This document shows, piece after piece, positions 17,694 through 25,447 of a DNA stretch of 64,000 nucleotides. Under the pieces are notes generated by a model. It was not told where the DNA came from. It saw only the letters and a list, made by a program, of their open reading frames with translations, and did not search any database. The stretch's first letter is position 1. Every line of letters starts with the position of its first letter. Source of the DNA: Halomonas elongata. GTDB lineage: Bacteria > Pseudomonadota > Gammaproteobacteria > Pseudomonadales > Halomonadaceae. The DNA lies in NCBI RefSeq assembly GCF_029081005.1, contig NZ_JAJQTQ010000005.1:146013-210012 (forward strand). Reading direction: 5' to 3'. Both the position numbers and the translations under genes were made by a program.

Positions 17694-18458
17694 ATGGCCG
17701 GTGCAGAGCCCCGTGTAGGGCAGTTGCGAAGTCGGATCGAAATGACCCTGCACACCTACCCCGCCGTGCTTGCCTGGCATGGCCGAGGGGTTGAGAGCGG
17801 AAAACCCCAGGTGGTCGGACTGAAAACCTACTTATTCTTGGCTGGACGCATTCACCAGGCCGCAGCGAAGGACGATCCATATGCTGACTACTGGCTACTG
17901 AGTCTTGAAGACAGGACCAACACATCACGTCAGGCGCTTAGACAGCTCAGAAAGCGAATCGACAAGATACTGACTGAAGACATCCCGGAAGGATTAGAGG
18001 TCAGCCGCAATGTCAGCCAACAGCCGTTCACGACACCGGTGTTTACCGGAGGCCATATAGGTTGGCAAGCCGTCATGCTGCTCATGGAATACGACGGCAT
18101 TGTGCGAGATGTGCTGCTTGCCCATCACATCGGTCTAATTGGCAAGAAACAAATGGCGTCCATGATCCGGGACCAGGGAGGGCATGCGATACGTTCTTTG
18201 TGCTTTGCTCCGGCCAAGTTCCCCGGGTTCTCTGGTGCCACACGCGACGACTTCGCAGCAAACAACGCCAAAGCCCGAGCTGCCAGGGAGAAATTCGGCG
18301 AGTTGCCGCAGGACATCCTTGAAGGGACGCGCCGTAGCGAGTTTGCTCCATCGCTTCGACGTGATGGAACGGTGCCCGCTTCTGGTGGTGAGGGACTGGA
18401 AGGCGCGGACCTCGATAGCGATCAGTTAATGCCTCAAAGCGACGAAACAAAAGACTGA
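17694..18458 (+). CDS. ICE protein, PFL_4669 family
   Basis: 254 residues, matching the TIGR03761-type conserved protein of PFGI-1 elements (GLKTYLFLAGRIHQAAAKDDPYADYWLL and the PQPFTTPVF-like segment). No enzymatic motif is obvious; it is soluble. Its conserved place next to ssb and topB suggests a DNA-processing role. It begins a new transcription unit, with ribosome-binding site AGGAGAA and an upstream TTAACGTTT motif. A repeat-rich spacer follows. Confidence 0.8.
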   Translation: MAGAEPRVGQLRSRIEMTLHTYPAVLAWHGRGVESGKPQVVGLKTYLFLAGRIHQAAAKDDPYADYWLLSLEDRTNTSRQALRQLRKRIDKILTEDIPEGLEVSRNVSQQPFTTPVFTGGHIGWQAVMLLMEYDGIVRDVLLAHHIGLIGKKQMASMIRDQGGHAIRSLCFAPAKFPGFSGATRDDFAANNAKARAAREKFGELPQDILEGTRRSEFAPSLRRDGTVPASGGEGLEGADLDSDQLMPQSDETKD

Positions 18459-18467
18459 GGCCACCTT

Positions 18468-18625
18468 CGGGTGATGACACTGTCATCACGTCCAACTGGG
18501 TGGCTGGGGTGTTTCCCCCGGAAACAGCCCAGGAAGGTGGCAGCCGGGTGTTTCCCCCGGAAACAGCCCAGGAAGGTGGCAGCCGGGTGATGACACTGTC
18601 ATCACGTCCAACTGGGTGGCTGGGG
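18468..18625. repeat. Nested A-B-B-A repeat array with perfect dyads
   Basis: Two outer copies (A) contain the perfect palindrome GTGATGACACTGTCATCAC at 18471-18489 and 18587-18605, each followed by CGTCCAACTGGGTGGCTGGG. Between them are two tandem 39-bp copies (B) carrying GTTTCCCCCGGAAAC at 18511-18525 and 18550-18564. The B dyad is the same GTTTCCnnnGGAAAC family as the sites inside the replication gene. The array fills the spacer between the PFL_4669 and DUF3158 genes and has no coding potential. Confidence 0.85.
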
Positions 18626-18660
18626 CAGCGAGTTTTTAGATACCACGACAGGACATGACC

Positions 18661-19140
18661 ATGAATTCGACTGCACTGGAACAGCGTCAAGACTTTGCAC
18701 TGGATCAGTACGCAAAGGGCCTTTTAAAACCCTTTCTTAAGGGTAAAGGGGGAATCATCCGATTCAGGGATGAGCTCGAGGAAGAATGCCGGAGACTTTG
18801 GCAGGAGGCGGCCGACTTTGCCAACCAATACAACCGGACCGTGGTCCAGGCCGGTCTATGGCTAAAACCGCACAACAACAGTGGAGGCCGAGTTCGCGCA
18901 GTGCAGTGGCGAGACAAGGGGCAGACCCAGATGGGGCGACGTCTACTGGAAGCGGTTTTGCAGTATGGAGATGTCCCGCAGGGCATGAAGCGGCAATTGG
19001 TCGAGATCGAAACCGAGCGGGCCATCTTCAATGCCAAAATCGCAGCGGTGACTCGCCAGGTGGATCGACTTAACAAAGTCATCAATGACCTGGATGAGAT
19101 CGAAACGATGGAAAACTCACACCCTACAACAACGGGATGA
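18661..19140 (+). CDS. DUF3158 family ICE protein
   Basis: 159 residues. The pattern GLLKPFLKGKGGIIRFRDELEEECR near the N-terminus and the later QWRDKGQTQMGRRLLEAVL, with a helical C-terminus, resembles DUF3158, which follows PFL_4669 in this ICE class. The ATG at 18661 is eight bases after an ACAGGA site; another in-frame ATG at 18655 is too close to it. The function is unknown. It is downstream of the nested repeat array, which may control it. Confidence 0.65.
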   Translation: MNSTALEQRQDFALDQYAKGLLKPFLKGKGGIIRFRDELEEECRRLWQEAADFANQYNRTVVQAGLWLKPHNNSGGRVRAVQWRDKGQTQMGRRLLEAVLQYGDVPQGMKRQLVEIETERAIFNAKIAAVTRQVDRLNKVINDLDEIETMENSHPTTTG

Positions 19141-19146
19141 CTGGTC

Positions 19147-19566
19147 ATGGATAAGCAACAGGAATTGATTCAGGAGGCCATCCGGGAGGCACGACGGGAA
19201 GAGCTTCGGGATCCGTATAACTATGCGGAACAGGTGGGTAATGTTTTTGTCGCCACGATCAAAACACTTATTGCTGCCGTCGCACTTCTAGGCGGCTTGA
19301 CGATGGGAGGCGCATTGATCTCGATTTCAGTAGCTCCGATCAATCCATTGAGTGGCGTTACATATACCGAACTCCATTATCTCAGCCAGAGACTCGTCAC
19401 GTTTCTAGGCTCCTGCACGCTCGTTTGGTGTGCGATGCGTAACGTTGGCGGGTATTGCAACGTTTTTCGCCGGGAAATTCAGTGGCGAATTGACTATATC
19501 AATTCGGCAGGGGCGACACGCGATGCGAGGAAAGCCCGGGACAATGCAGACGAGGCAACAGAATGA
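19147..19566 (+). CDS. Small membrane protein
   Basis: 139 residues with two likely transmembrane helices (about 34-58 and 76-96) flanked by charged N- and C-terminal tails. No recognised family. Six bases after the DUF3158 gene, so probably cotranscribed. It is not a standard backbone gene; possibly cargo. Confidence 0.55.
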   Translation: MDKQQELIQEAIREARREELRDPYNYAEQVGNVFVATIKTLIAAVALLGGLTMGGALISISVAPINPLSGVTYTELHYLSQRLVTFLGSCTLVWCAMRNVGGYCNVFRREIQWRIDYINSAGATRDARKARDNADEATE

Positions 19567-19582
19567 ATGTCCTGATAGCGCC

Positions 19583-19591
19583 TTAACATTC
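19583..19591 (+). promoter_or_regulatory. TTAACRTTY motif, copy 2 (ssb)
   Basis: TTAACATTC, 77 bp from its first base to the ssb start at 19660; preceded by GATAGCGCC. Confidence 0.55.
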
Positions 19592-19659
19592 TTGGCGGAC
19601 AGTCCCGATTCTCGTCATGGACAGTGCTCATACATTCACTTATCGCAGGAGCTTTTGAG

Positions 19660-20169
19660 ATGAGCACGCATTTTATGGGCGAGGGGAACATCGGAACTGA
19701 TCCTGAGTACAAGTTGCTCCCTGCCAACGGCAATCAGCCACCACGTGGCGTGATGCGCTTGAACGTCCGCTTCGACAATCCCGTTCCCACGGATACAGGC
19801 AATGTCGATCGCGGCGGATTTTGGGCCAATGTGGAAATCTGGCACCGCGACGTCGAGAACTGGGCGACTCGCCTCTATCAGAAGGGGATGCGCGTCATGG
19901 TGTCAGGTCGCATGGTGCTCGATGAGTGGAAGGATCGGGAAACGGGAGAAGACCGCTCTCAGTTCAAGGTGCAAGCCGTTCGCATCGGCATCCTGCCCTT
20001 CCGAATCTCACAGGTCGTACTTGAGCCCGCCAATAACACGCCGCAACAGCCTGCTCAACAGCAACAGCCTTCGCCGGCGCATAACCAGAATGGAGCCTAT
20101 TCCAAGGCTGCCGGTCCAGACGGCGAATGGGAAAACCCGGTGGGCCAAGGGGTGACACCTGACCAGTAA
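19660..20169 (+). CDS. ssb: Single-stranded DNA-binding protein
   Basis: 169 residues. An OB fold occupies residues 1-120: GEGNIGTDPEYKLLP, FWANVEIWHRDVENWATRLYQKGMRVMVSGRMVLDEW. A Q/P-rich linker and an acidic-leaning tail follow, but the tail lacks the DIPF end of host SSB, as usual for ICE-borne SSBs. It would coat the transferred strand and support element replication. It heads its unit with a TTAACATTC motif upstream and a CAGGAG ribosome-binding site. Confidence 0.88.
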   Translation: MSTHFMGEGNIGTDPEYKLLPANGNQPPRGVMRLNVRFDNPVPTDTGNVDRGGFWANVEIWHRDVENWATRLYQKGMRVMVSGRMVLDEWKDRETGEDRSQFKVQAVRIGILPFRISQVVLEPANNTPQQPAQQQQPSPAHNQNGAYSKAAGPDGEWENPVGQGVTPDQ

Positions 20170-20245
20170 TCATACCCCCCTGTAGGCGCTCTGTTTGCAG
20201 GGGGATCTCTGAACCTACTCAGGTATCGACGTAGAGGTATGACCC

Positions 20246-20833
20246 ATGGACCCTAGTCTGATGGATTCCAATGAAGTCCGGCCTGCACCAGGGATAGATG
20301 CACCGAACAACCAGAAGGAAGAGCATGTCGCAGTATTCAAGCCTTCAGCCAAAGCAGCGATCCCTACGGCATTAGGCTGGGTTCTACTGGCAATCGCGTT
20401 TTCGGCATCATTGGTTTTTGCAATGATCCAGCGGCCGGACCTGGTCTACTTGCCTGGAACACGCTTGGCACTGCTCTTGGGCCTCATCTGGGCCGTGTGC
20501 TTGATACCGCTGTTATACAAGTTGCTAGTCCTGAAAACGATGACCTACTCCCTTTCGACTCAGCGTCTTGAATATACCCGGGGTATTCTACATCGCCGTC
20601 GAGATCAGCTAGAGTTGGTACGGATTCGAGATATCACCTCGAATCGAACGCTGATGGACCGGCTGTTAGGCATTGGCACCGTTATCTTGGATACCGTCGA
20701 CCGTTCTCATCCCGAATTCAGAATCCAAGCCCAACCGAACGTGTATGAGCTCAGCGATTGGCTGCACAAGTTGAATGCTGCAGAGCGTCAGCGACTTGGG
20801 TATCGGGAGTACGAAGGAACGCAGGGACTCTGA
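20246..20833 (+). CDS. PH domain-containing membrane protein
   Basis: 195 residues. Two adjacent transmembrane helices (about 39-60 and 70-95) are followed by a bacterial PH-like (YdbS/YdbT type) domain: TMTYSLSTQRLEYTRGILHRRRDQLELVRIRDI ... RLLGIGTVILDT. Such proteins sit in the inner membrane with the domain in the cytosol; function is unknown. It lies between ssb and topB where the minimal ICE backbone has no gene, so it is likely cargo, with a GAGG ribosome-binding site. Confidence 0.75.
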   Translation: MDPSLMDSNEVRPAPGIDAPNNQKEEHVAVFKPSAKAAIPTALGWVLLAIAFSASLVFAMIQRPDLVYLPGTRLALLLGLIWAVCLIPLLYKLLVLKTMTYSLSTQRLEYTRGILHRRRDQLELVRIRDITSNRTLMDRLLGIGTVILDTVDRSHPEFRIQAQPNVYELSDWLHKLNAAERQRLGYREYEGTQGL

Positions 20834-20886
20834 AACAGTTGTCCCTAGTTGGTCGACTGAATGCCTGATTCAATAAGGATGTGGAA

Positions 20887-21459
20887 ATGAAACGTGTATT
20901 GATGACTGCAGGACTACTGGCACTGACAGGGTGCGCCGCTCAGGACCATTACTACTCTCAGGGCGTGTGTGTGACATGCATCAACAACCCGATCACCGGC
21001 GAGCCAGTGAACTACGACCCCAGTGAAACGCCACAACGGGTGGCGACCAATGCGCAAGGCGAGACCGTCGATGTCAGCAATCTGGGGAGTCAACGAGGAT
21101 CTGTCGATATCGAGTCTCCCGTCGACGTGGATACCGCCTATGCTCGCATCAAGTCGGCGATGGGGTTCCGTTCGCCGAACGATTTTGAGAGCCCCGAGAG
21201 TACGACAGCGAAAATGCAGATGGGTGATGCCGCCTGGAAGCATGACCGCACTCCGGGTGCCTACTACAACCTCGGGGACTACGGCCGCCAGACGGTCGGT
21301 GGCACGCGCTACTCCATCCTCCAGCGCGTTCAAATCGAGAAGAGTGGCGCCGGTTCGCGGATCCATTACAGTTGGGCACCGGCAGACAAGCGGATTCCCT
21401 ATGATGGGGCCGCGATGGAAGATGCACTGACGCAGCGCCTGAACGCCGCCTTGCAGTAA
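20887..21459 (+). CDS. Lipoprotein of unknown function
   Basis: 190 residues with a clear lipoprotein signal: MKRVLMTAGLLALTGCAAQ, lipobox LTGC with the lipidated Cys at residue 16. The mature part has two more Cys (VCVTCI) and a conserved-looking region around VDVDTAYARIKSAMGF typical of small envelope lipoproteins. I do not recognise a family with confidence. The start at 20887 is preferred over the GTG six bases earlier. It belongs to the same cargo group as the PH-domain gene. Confidence 0.7.
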   Translation: MKRVLMTAGLLALTGCAAQDHYYSQGVCVTCINNPITGEPVNYDPSETPQRVATNAQGETVDVSNLGSQRGSVDIESPVDVDTAYARIKSAMGFRSPNDFESPESTTAKMQMGDAAWKHDRTPGAYYNLGDYGRQTVGGTRYSILQRVQIEKSGAGSRIHYSWAPADKRIPYDGAAMEDALTQRLNAALQ

Positions 21460-21492
21460 GGGTTGTGTATCCACCTGACGTGAGGGATATCT

Positions 21493-21714
21493 ATGGCTGA
21501 TGAGGCTGATTTTGCAGCAGCAATCACCGACCGGATGGTCAGCGAGAGAGTCGGTGGTGTTTTGAACAGCGTCAGTACTGTCGCTGATAACACCCACTGT
21601 GAAGAGTGCGGCGATGCAATCCCTGCGGCACGCCGGATAGCCGCCCCATGGGCGACAGTGTGTGTACCGTGCAAAGAAGCTCAGGAAAGAGCTTCGACGC
21701 ACTATCGTCGATAA
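21493..21714 (+). CDS. TraR/DksA-type zinc finger protein
   Basis: 73 residues, the size of TraR rather than DksA. An N-terminal helix ends in a C4 zinc finger, CEECGDAIPAARR ... TVCVPCKEAQE (C-x2-C-x17-C-x2-C). TraR-like proteins bind RNA polymerase in the secondary channel without ppGpp and alter promoter choice, often to favour element genes. The acidic residues expected at the helix tip (DEAD in the N-terminus) are present as ADEADF. Confidence 0.85.
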   Translation: MADEADFAAAITDRMVSERVGGVLNSVSTVADNTHCEECGDAIPAARRIAAPWATVCVPCKEAQERASTHYRR

Positions 21715-21752
21715 CCTTGTTCTCGGTTCGGTAAGAACCGTGACGCACCCGA

Positions 21753-21761
21753 TTAACCTTC
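21753..21761 (+). promoter_or_regulatory. TTAACRTTY-like motif, copy 3 (topB)
   Basis: TTAACCTTC (C instead of R at the sixth base), 73 bp from its first base to the topB start at 21826. Confidence 0.45.
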
Positions 21762-21825
21762 CTGACTGACGCCTCCCATCTCACGGGGCATCGTATTCCT
21801 CAGTAGATTTCCACGAGGATACTCC

Positions 21826-23871
21826 ATGCCCCGGCTCTTTCTCTGCGAAAAACCCAACCAGGCGCGTGACATCGGCAAGGTGCTGGGTGCCACTCGCCGT
21901 GGAAACGGATGCCTTCATGGTGACGACGTCACTGTTACCTGGGCAGTCGGCCACCTGCTCGAACAAGCGCCTCCTGATGCCTATGACCCAGCCCTCAAGC
22001 GCTGGTCATTGGACTCGCTGCCGATCCGACCGGCGCAGTGGAAGAACATCGTGCGCAAAGATGCAGCCAAACAGTTCAAGGTCATCCAGGGCTTGCTGAA
22101 ACAGTGCAGTGAGGTGGTGGTGGCCACGGATGCCGATCGCGAAGGTGAAGTGATTGGGCGTGAGATCCTCGATGCTTGTCATTACCGTGGGCAAGTATCC
22201 CGGCTCTGGCTATCGGCGTTGGATGAAACGTCGATTCGCAAGGGGCTGGCTAGCATCCGCCCCGGAGAATCGACGGTCTCACTGTACCAGGCGGGGTTGG
22301 GGCGTTCGCGTGCTGACTGGTTGGTGGGCATGAACCTGACGCGAGCGTTCACGGTGCTGGCTCAGCAGCAAGGCTTCGATGGCGTGTTGTCGGTGGGCCG
22401 TGTACAGACACCAGTATTGGGGATCGTCGTCCGGCGTGACCAAGAGATCGCCAATTTCGTCCCCAAGCCCTTCTGGGAGGTACTGGCCAATCTGCAGGCC
22501 CATGGTGGTGCCTTCCAGGCAAAGTGGGTGCCGAGCAATGAGTCCTGGCTCGATGAACAGGGGCGATGCGTCAATCGTGAGGCTGCGCAGGCGGTGGCCG
22601 CTCGCGGACAGGGTGAACAAGCGAGAGTGGTATCGGTCGAGACCAAGCGCAAGCGTGAAGCCGCTCCACTGGTAATGGACCTCGGTACGCTGCAGCAGGA
22701 ATGCTCGCGGCGGTTCGGCTTCGGGGCACAGCAGGTGCTCGACATCGCGCAGTCGCTCTACGAGACACATAAAGCGACGTCTTATCCGCGCACAGACTGC
22801 CGCTATCTGCCGACATCGATGCTGTCCGAAGTCGAGGTCGTCGTGAAGGCGCTCCTGCATTCGGATGCCTCGCTCTCACCGATCATCGAGCGTCTGGATG
22901 TGAATCTCCAGAGCCGCGTGTGGAACGACAGCCAGATCACGGCTCACCACGGCATCATTCCCACCACCACCCCGTGCGACATCTCGCGGATGAATGAAGC
23001 TGAGTGGCAGGTCTATGACCTCATTCGGCGTCACTACCTCGCCCAGTTTTTGTCCGCGCATGAGTATGACCAGACTGATGTCCAGTTGGACTTGGCCGGC
23101 GAGCGTTTTGTGACCTCGGGCCGGCAGGTCTGCGCCGAGGGGTGGAAAGCGCTGTTTCCCCGAGGGAAGGGCAAAGGGCAGGACGACAGTGATACAGATG
23201 ACGACGAATCGACTGGAGCGCAGGCGCTCCCGCCTCTGCGTCAGGGAGAGAGCTGTCCTGTGCAGGCGCTCCAGGTCAAGGATCGTCAGACACAACCCCC
23301 GAAGCCGTTCTCGGAAGGGTCGCTGATCTCGGCAATGAAGAACGCCGCCCGTTTCGTGACCGATGAACGCTTGAAGGCCCGGTTACGCGAGAGCGCGGGC
23401 ATTGGTACTGAAGCGACACGTTCCGGGATCATCGAAACGCTGCTGGCCCGAGGGTTCCTCCGCAAGAAGGGACGCACGATTGTGTCCACGCCCTTGGGGC
23501 AGGCATTGATCGCGGCGCTCCCTCCGCAGATCAGCAACCCCGGAATGACAGCGCTTTGGGAACAGGCCCTGGACCAAGTCGCCGAAGGTTCCTTGTCGCT
23601 GGATGACTTCATGCAGCGTCAGAACGCCCTGATCGACAAGCTGATCGGCTTGGCGCTCCAGCAACCCCGTTTGAATCTCCCGGAAATGCCGAGCGAGAGC
23701 TGTCCGCTGTGTCAGGCGAAGATGCGCAAGAGGAACGGTGAGGATGGGCCATTTTGGGGTTGCACACGGTATCCCGAGTGTAAAGGCACCAAGCCGATCG
23801 GCAAGAAGAAGCGGAAATCGGGCAGCCGAAAATCAACGTCCAGGAAGAGAGCCAGCGGCAAGGCACCATGA
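21826..23871 (+). CDS. topB: DNA topoisomerase III
   Basis: 681 residues. A type IA enzyme: the TOPRIM domain starts RLFLCEKPNQARDI and contains VVATDADREGEVIGREIL; the active-site Tyr lies in SYPRTDCRYLP near residue 325; and a C-terminal zinc ribbon (CPLCQAKMRKR ... GCTRYPECKGT) precedes a basic tail rich in K, S and R. Element-borne TopB is standard in PFGI-1/SPI-7-type islands and probably resolves replication or transfer intermediates. It heads its own unit with a TTAACCTTC motif and a GAGG ribosome-binding site. An 849-bp spacer follows. Confidence 0.95.
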   Translation: MPRLFLCEKPNQARDIGKVLGATRRGNGCLHGDDVTVTWAVGHLLEQAPPDAYDPALKRWSLDSLPIRPAQWKNIVRKDAAKQFKVIQGLLKQCSEVVVATDADREGEVIGREILDACHYRGQVSRLWLSALDETSIRKGLASIRPGESTVSLYQAGLGRSRADWLVGMNLTRAFTVLAQQQGFDGVLSVGRVQTPVLGIVVRRDQEIANFVPKPFWEVLANLQAHGGAFQAKWVPSNESWLDEQGRCVNREAAQAVAARGQGEQARVVSVETKRKREAAPLVMDLGTLQQECSRRFGFGAQQVLDIAQSLYETHKATSYPRTDCRYLPTSMLSEVEVVVKALLHSDASLSPIIERLDVNLQSRVWNDSQITAHHGIIPTTTPCDISRMNEAEWQVYDLIRRHYLAQFLSAHEYDQTDVQLDLAGERFVTSGRQVCAEGWKALFPRGKGKGQDDSDTDDDESTGAQALPPLRQGESCPVQALQVKDRQTQPPKPFSEGSLISAMKNAARFVTDERLKARLRESAGIGTEATRSGIIETLLARGFLRKKGRTIVSTPLGQALIAALPPQISNPGMTALWEQALDQVAEGSLSLDDFMQRQNALIDKLIGLALQQPRLNLPEMPSESCPLCQAKMRKRNGEDGPFWGCTRYPECKGTKPIGKKKRKSGSRKSTSRKRASGKAP

Positions 23872-24510
23872 GTTGGTGATGTGACAGGCGCCTTCCTTGC
23901 CATCAGGGCAACACTACTTGATAATTGAAACCCTACCCCGTTGCCAACTGACGGTCATCAGTTGGTCCCTTTGGACTCTCCATGAGTCCGATCCCAAAGC
24001 GCGAACACCTGGCGAAAGCGCGCACCCACCGCAAAGACTCTTTGCACTACATTGGCATGTATCGGGTTCCAGGTTCCTTATGTTTCAGGTCGACCGGTCG
24101 TCGACCATCTCCTTCAGTCAGGTTGGACCGGCCAGCAAGACGCCCACCACAGGGTATCTTGCTGGCCGGTTGGACTGTGCTTCACGATGGCGGTGCCGGT
24201 CGCCTGACCCTCCGGCTCCCTTTGTGCGGGGATCCGCGCACAAACGTACCTGTCCAACGCCATGAATCGGGACGGGATGCACAGGCAGATTCGATCGCAT
24301 GGCGACGAGGGGCATGACGGTCGATGGTCGGCATAATGGCAGTCTTCACACGCTACCCATACCGGTTTCCGGTAGCTGATTCGACTTGCGGTATTGGTCC
24401 TCAATCCAAAGTCGAGGCAGCGAGGCAGAGCCTCGCAGCCCCGGCTTGAGATTGATGATCAGGATTCAGGGTTGACGTTCTACGCGAGTGGCGCAATCCT
24501 ACAGGTGTCA
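23872..24510. other. Long non-coding spacer with 14-bp inverted repeat
   Basis: No convincing gene. The clearest structure is a perfect 14-bp inverted repeat, ACCGGCCAGCAAGA at 24127-24140 and its complement at 24157-24170, with a 16-nt loop and no T run, so it is not a normal terminator. A weak open frame at 23982-24317 on the plus strand has composition unlike a real protein. Candidate roles are an origin of transfer or a regulatory RNA; neither is shown. Confidence 0.4.
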
Positions 24511-24611
24511 GACGTTGACTGTTGACGGTAATAACAGCGCCCTTTGCCCTTCGGGGCACCTCCCAAAGCCGTAACGCATCCCGAGAGACGGCACCCTGAC
24601 GGGTTGGATGC
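24511..24611 (+). ncRNA. Structured RNA element, copy 1
   Basis: About 100 nt repeated at 58412-58510. Possible helices: CTGTT/AACAG; a GCCC-TTCG-GGGC tetraloop hairpin; GCCGT/ACGGC, whose loop holds GCATCC that can pair with the downstream GGATGC (a pseudoknot); and ACCC-TGAC-GGGT. In the other copy the last hairpin is GCCC-GCAA-GGGC, so base pairs co-vary. It lies 110 bp before the DUF3577 gene. It could be a member of a known cis-RNA family such as the radC motif, but this could not be tested. Confidence 0.6.
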
Positions 24612-24643
24612 AGATTTCAAATTCTCGGCAATTTGCCGAACCA

Positions 24644-24687
24644 CCCATCCGGGGAAACGCTTCCCCGATGGGGATGGTGTTTCTCCC
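24644..24687 (+). promoter_or_regulatory. Alternative-pairing leader 1 (DUF3577 gene)
   Basis: Outer stem CCATCC/GGATGG (24645-24650 / 24672-24677) encloses GGGGAA-TTCCCC. The strand GGGGAAAC (24651-24658) can instead pair with GTTTCTCC (24679-24686), with one G-U. The gene's ribosome-binding site follows about 25 nt later. Confidence 0.55.
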
Positions 24688-24720
24688 GGATTCGTATGTC
24701 TCAACTCCAGGAGAATCACC

Positions 24721-25275
24721 ATGACGACTTCCACCGATAAGCAATTCTTCGATCTGCACATCACCGGCGTCGGCTATCTCAACCGTGTTCGTGAAGTGTC
24801 GCTGAAACGCGGAACCCCTTTCTGGGCCTGCGATATAGCGGCGCTCAACGGTCCTAGCGATGACGTTGGCTACACCCGTTTCGACTGCCGCGTCAGCGGT
24901 CGTGAAGCGGAGAGGCTGGTCAAGAAATGTGAACAAGCGGTCAACATGAAAAAGAAGGTGTTGATCGGTTTCCGACTCGGCGATCTGTGGACTGATACGT
25001 TCACCTATTCCAAAGGTGATCGTGTCGGCCAAACAGGCGTCAGCCTGAAAGCCCGTCTGCTGTACATAAGCTGGATCAAGGTCGATGGCGAAATGGTCTA
25101 TCAGGCCCCTCGCCGCGACAGTGATCAGGCCCAGCCTGTTGAGTCCCAGGACCAGCAGTCCGAGGCCACTCAGGCCTCCGGTAATGCCCCCGAAGCATCA
25201 CCGGTCCCGAGCAGCTACGCTGCCGTTCATTCAGGTGAGGCCGCTGGATCCTTCGATTCGCCAGCCACGCACTGA
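24721..25275 (+). CDS. STY4534/DUF3577 family ICE replication-associated protein
   Basis: 184 residues. The first 120 (FFDLHITGVGYLNRVREV, RGTPFWACDIAALNG, YTRFDCRVSG) match DUF3577/STY4534, a small beta-rich protein conserved beside topB in these islands and named as a replication protein, though its biochemistry is unclear. The rest is a Q/S/P-rich tail. It is preceded by a structured RNA element and an alternative-pairing leader, with ribosome-binding site CAGGAG. Confidence 0.85.
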   Translation: MTTSTDKQFFDLHITGVGYLNRVREVSLKRGTPFWACDIAALNGPSDDVGYTRFDCRVSGREAERLVKKCEQAVNMKKKVLIGFRLGDLWTDTFTYSKGDRVGQTGVSLKARLLYISWIKVDGEMVYQAPRRDSDQAQPVESQDQQSEATQASGNAPEASPVPSSYAAVHSGEAAGSFDSPATH

Positions 25276-25291
25276 AACTCTGCACTTCCAG

Positions 25292-25341
25292 CCATCCATT
25301 CAGCCGGGGACATGATTCCCGGTTGGATGGAGGTTGATGTC
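25292..25341 (+). promoter_or_regulatory. Alternative-pairing leader 2
   Basis: Outer stem CCATCC/GGATGG (25292-25297 / 25325-25330) encloses CCGGG(G)-A / TTCCCGG at 25304-25322. The third strand is weaker than in other copies: only GACAT with ATGTC (25337-25341). No gene separates it from leader 3, suggesting a lost gene or a tandem duplication. A CTAATTC/GAATTAG dyad lies between them at 25352-25374. Confidence 0.45.
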
Positions 25342-25385
25342 AGTACCACCTCTAATTCTCAAGCCGTGAATTAGCCATTTCTCTC

Positions 25386-25420
25386 CCTCCCGGGGCCATT
25401 CCCCGGTGGGATGGCTCCAT
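25386..25420 (+). promoter_or_regulatory. Alternative-pairing leader 3 (254-aa protein gene)
   Basis: Hairpin CCGGGG-CCAT-TCCCCGG-type at 25390-25406. GGGGCCAT (25392-25399) can pair alternatively with ATGGCTCC (25411-25418) with one G-U. The start codon at 25448 follows a GGAG site. Confidence 0.55.
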
Positions 25421-25447
25421 CTCAACGAAACGCATTGGAGCGATCCC

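Noticed and set aside
18468..18625. CRISPR array
   Set aside because: Only two copies of each of two different repeats in A-B-B-A order, no spacers of constant size and no cas genes.
23982..24317. 111-codon plus-strand frame after topB
   Set aside because: Arg/Pro-rich, overlaps the 14-bp inverted repeat, no ribosome-binding site and no recognisable domain.
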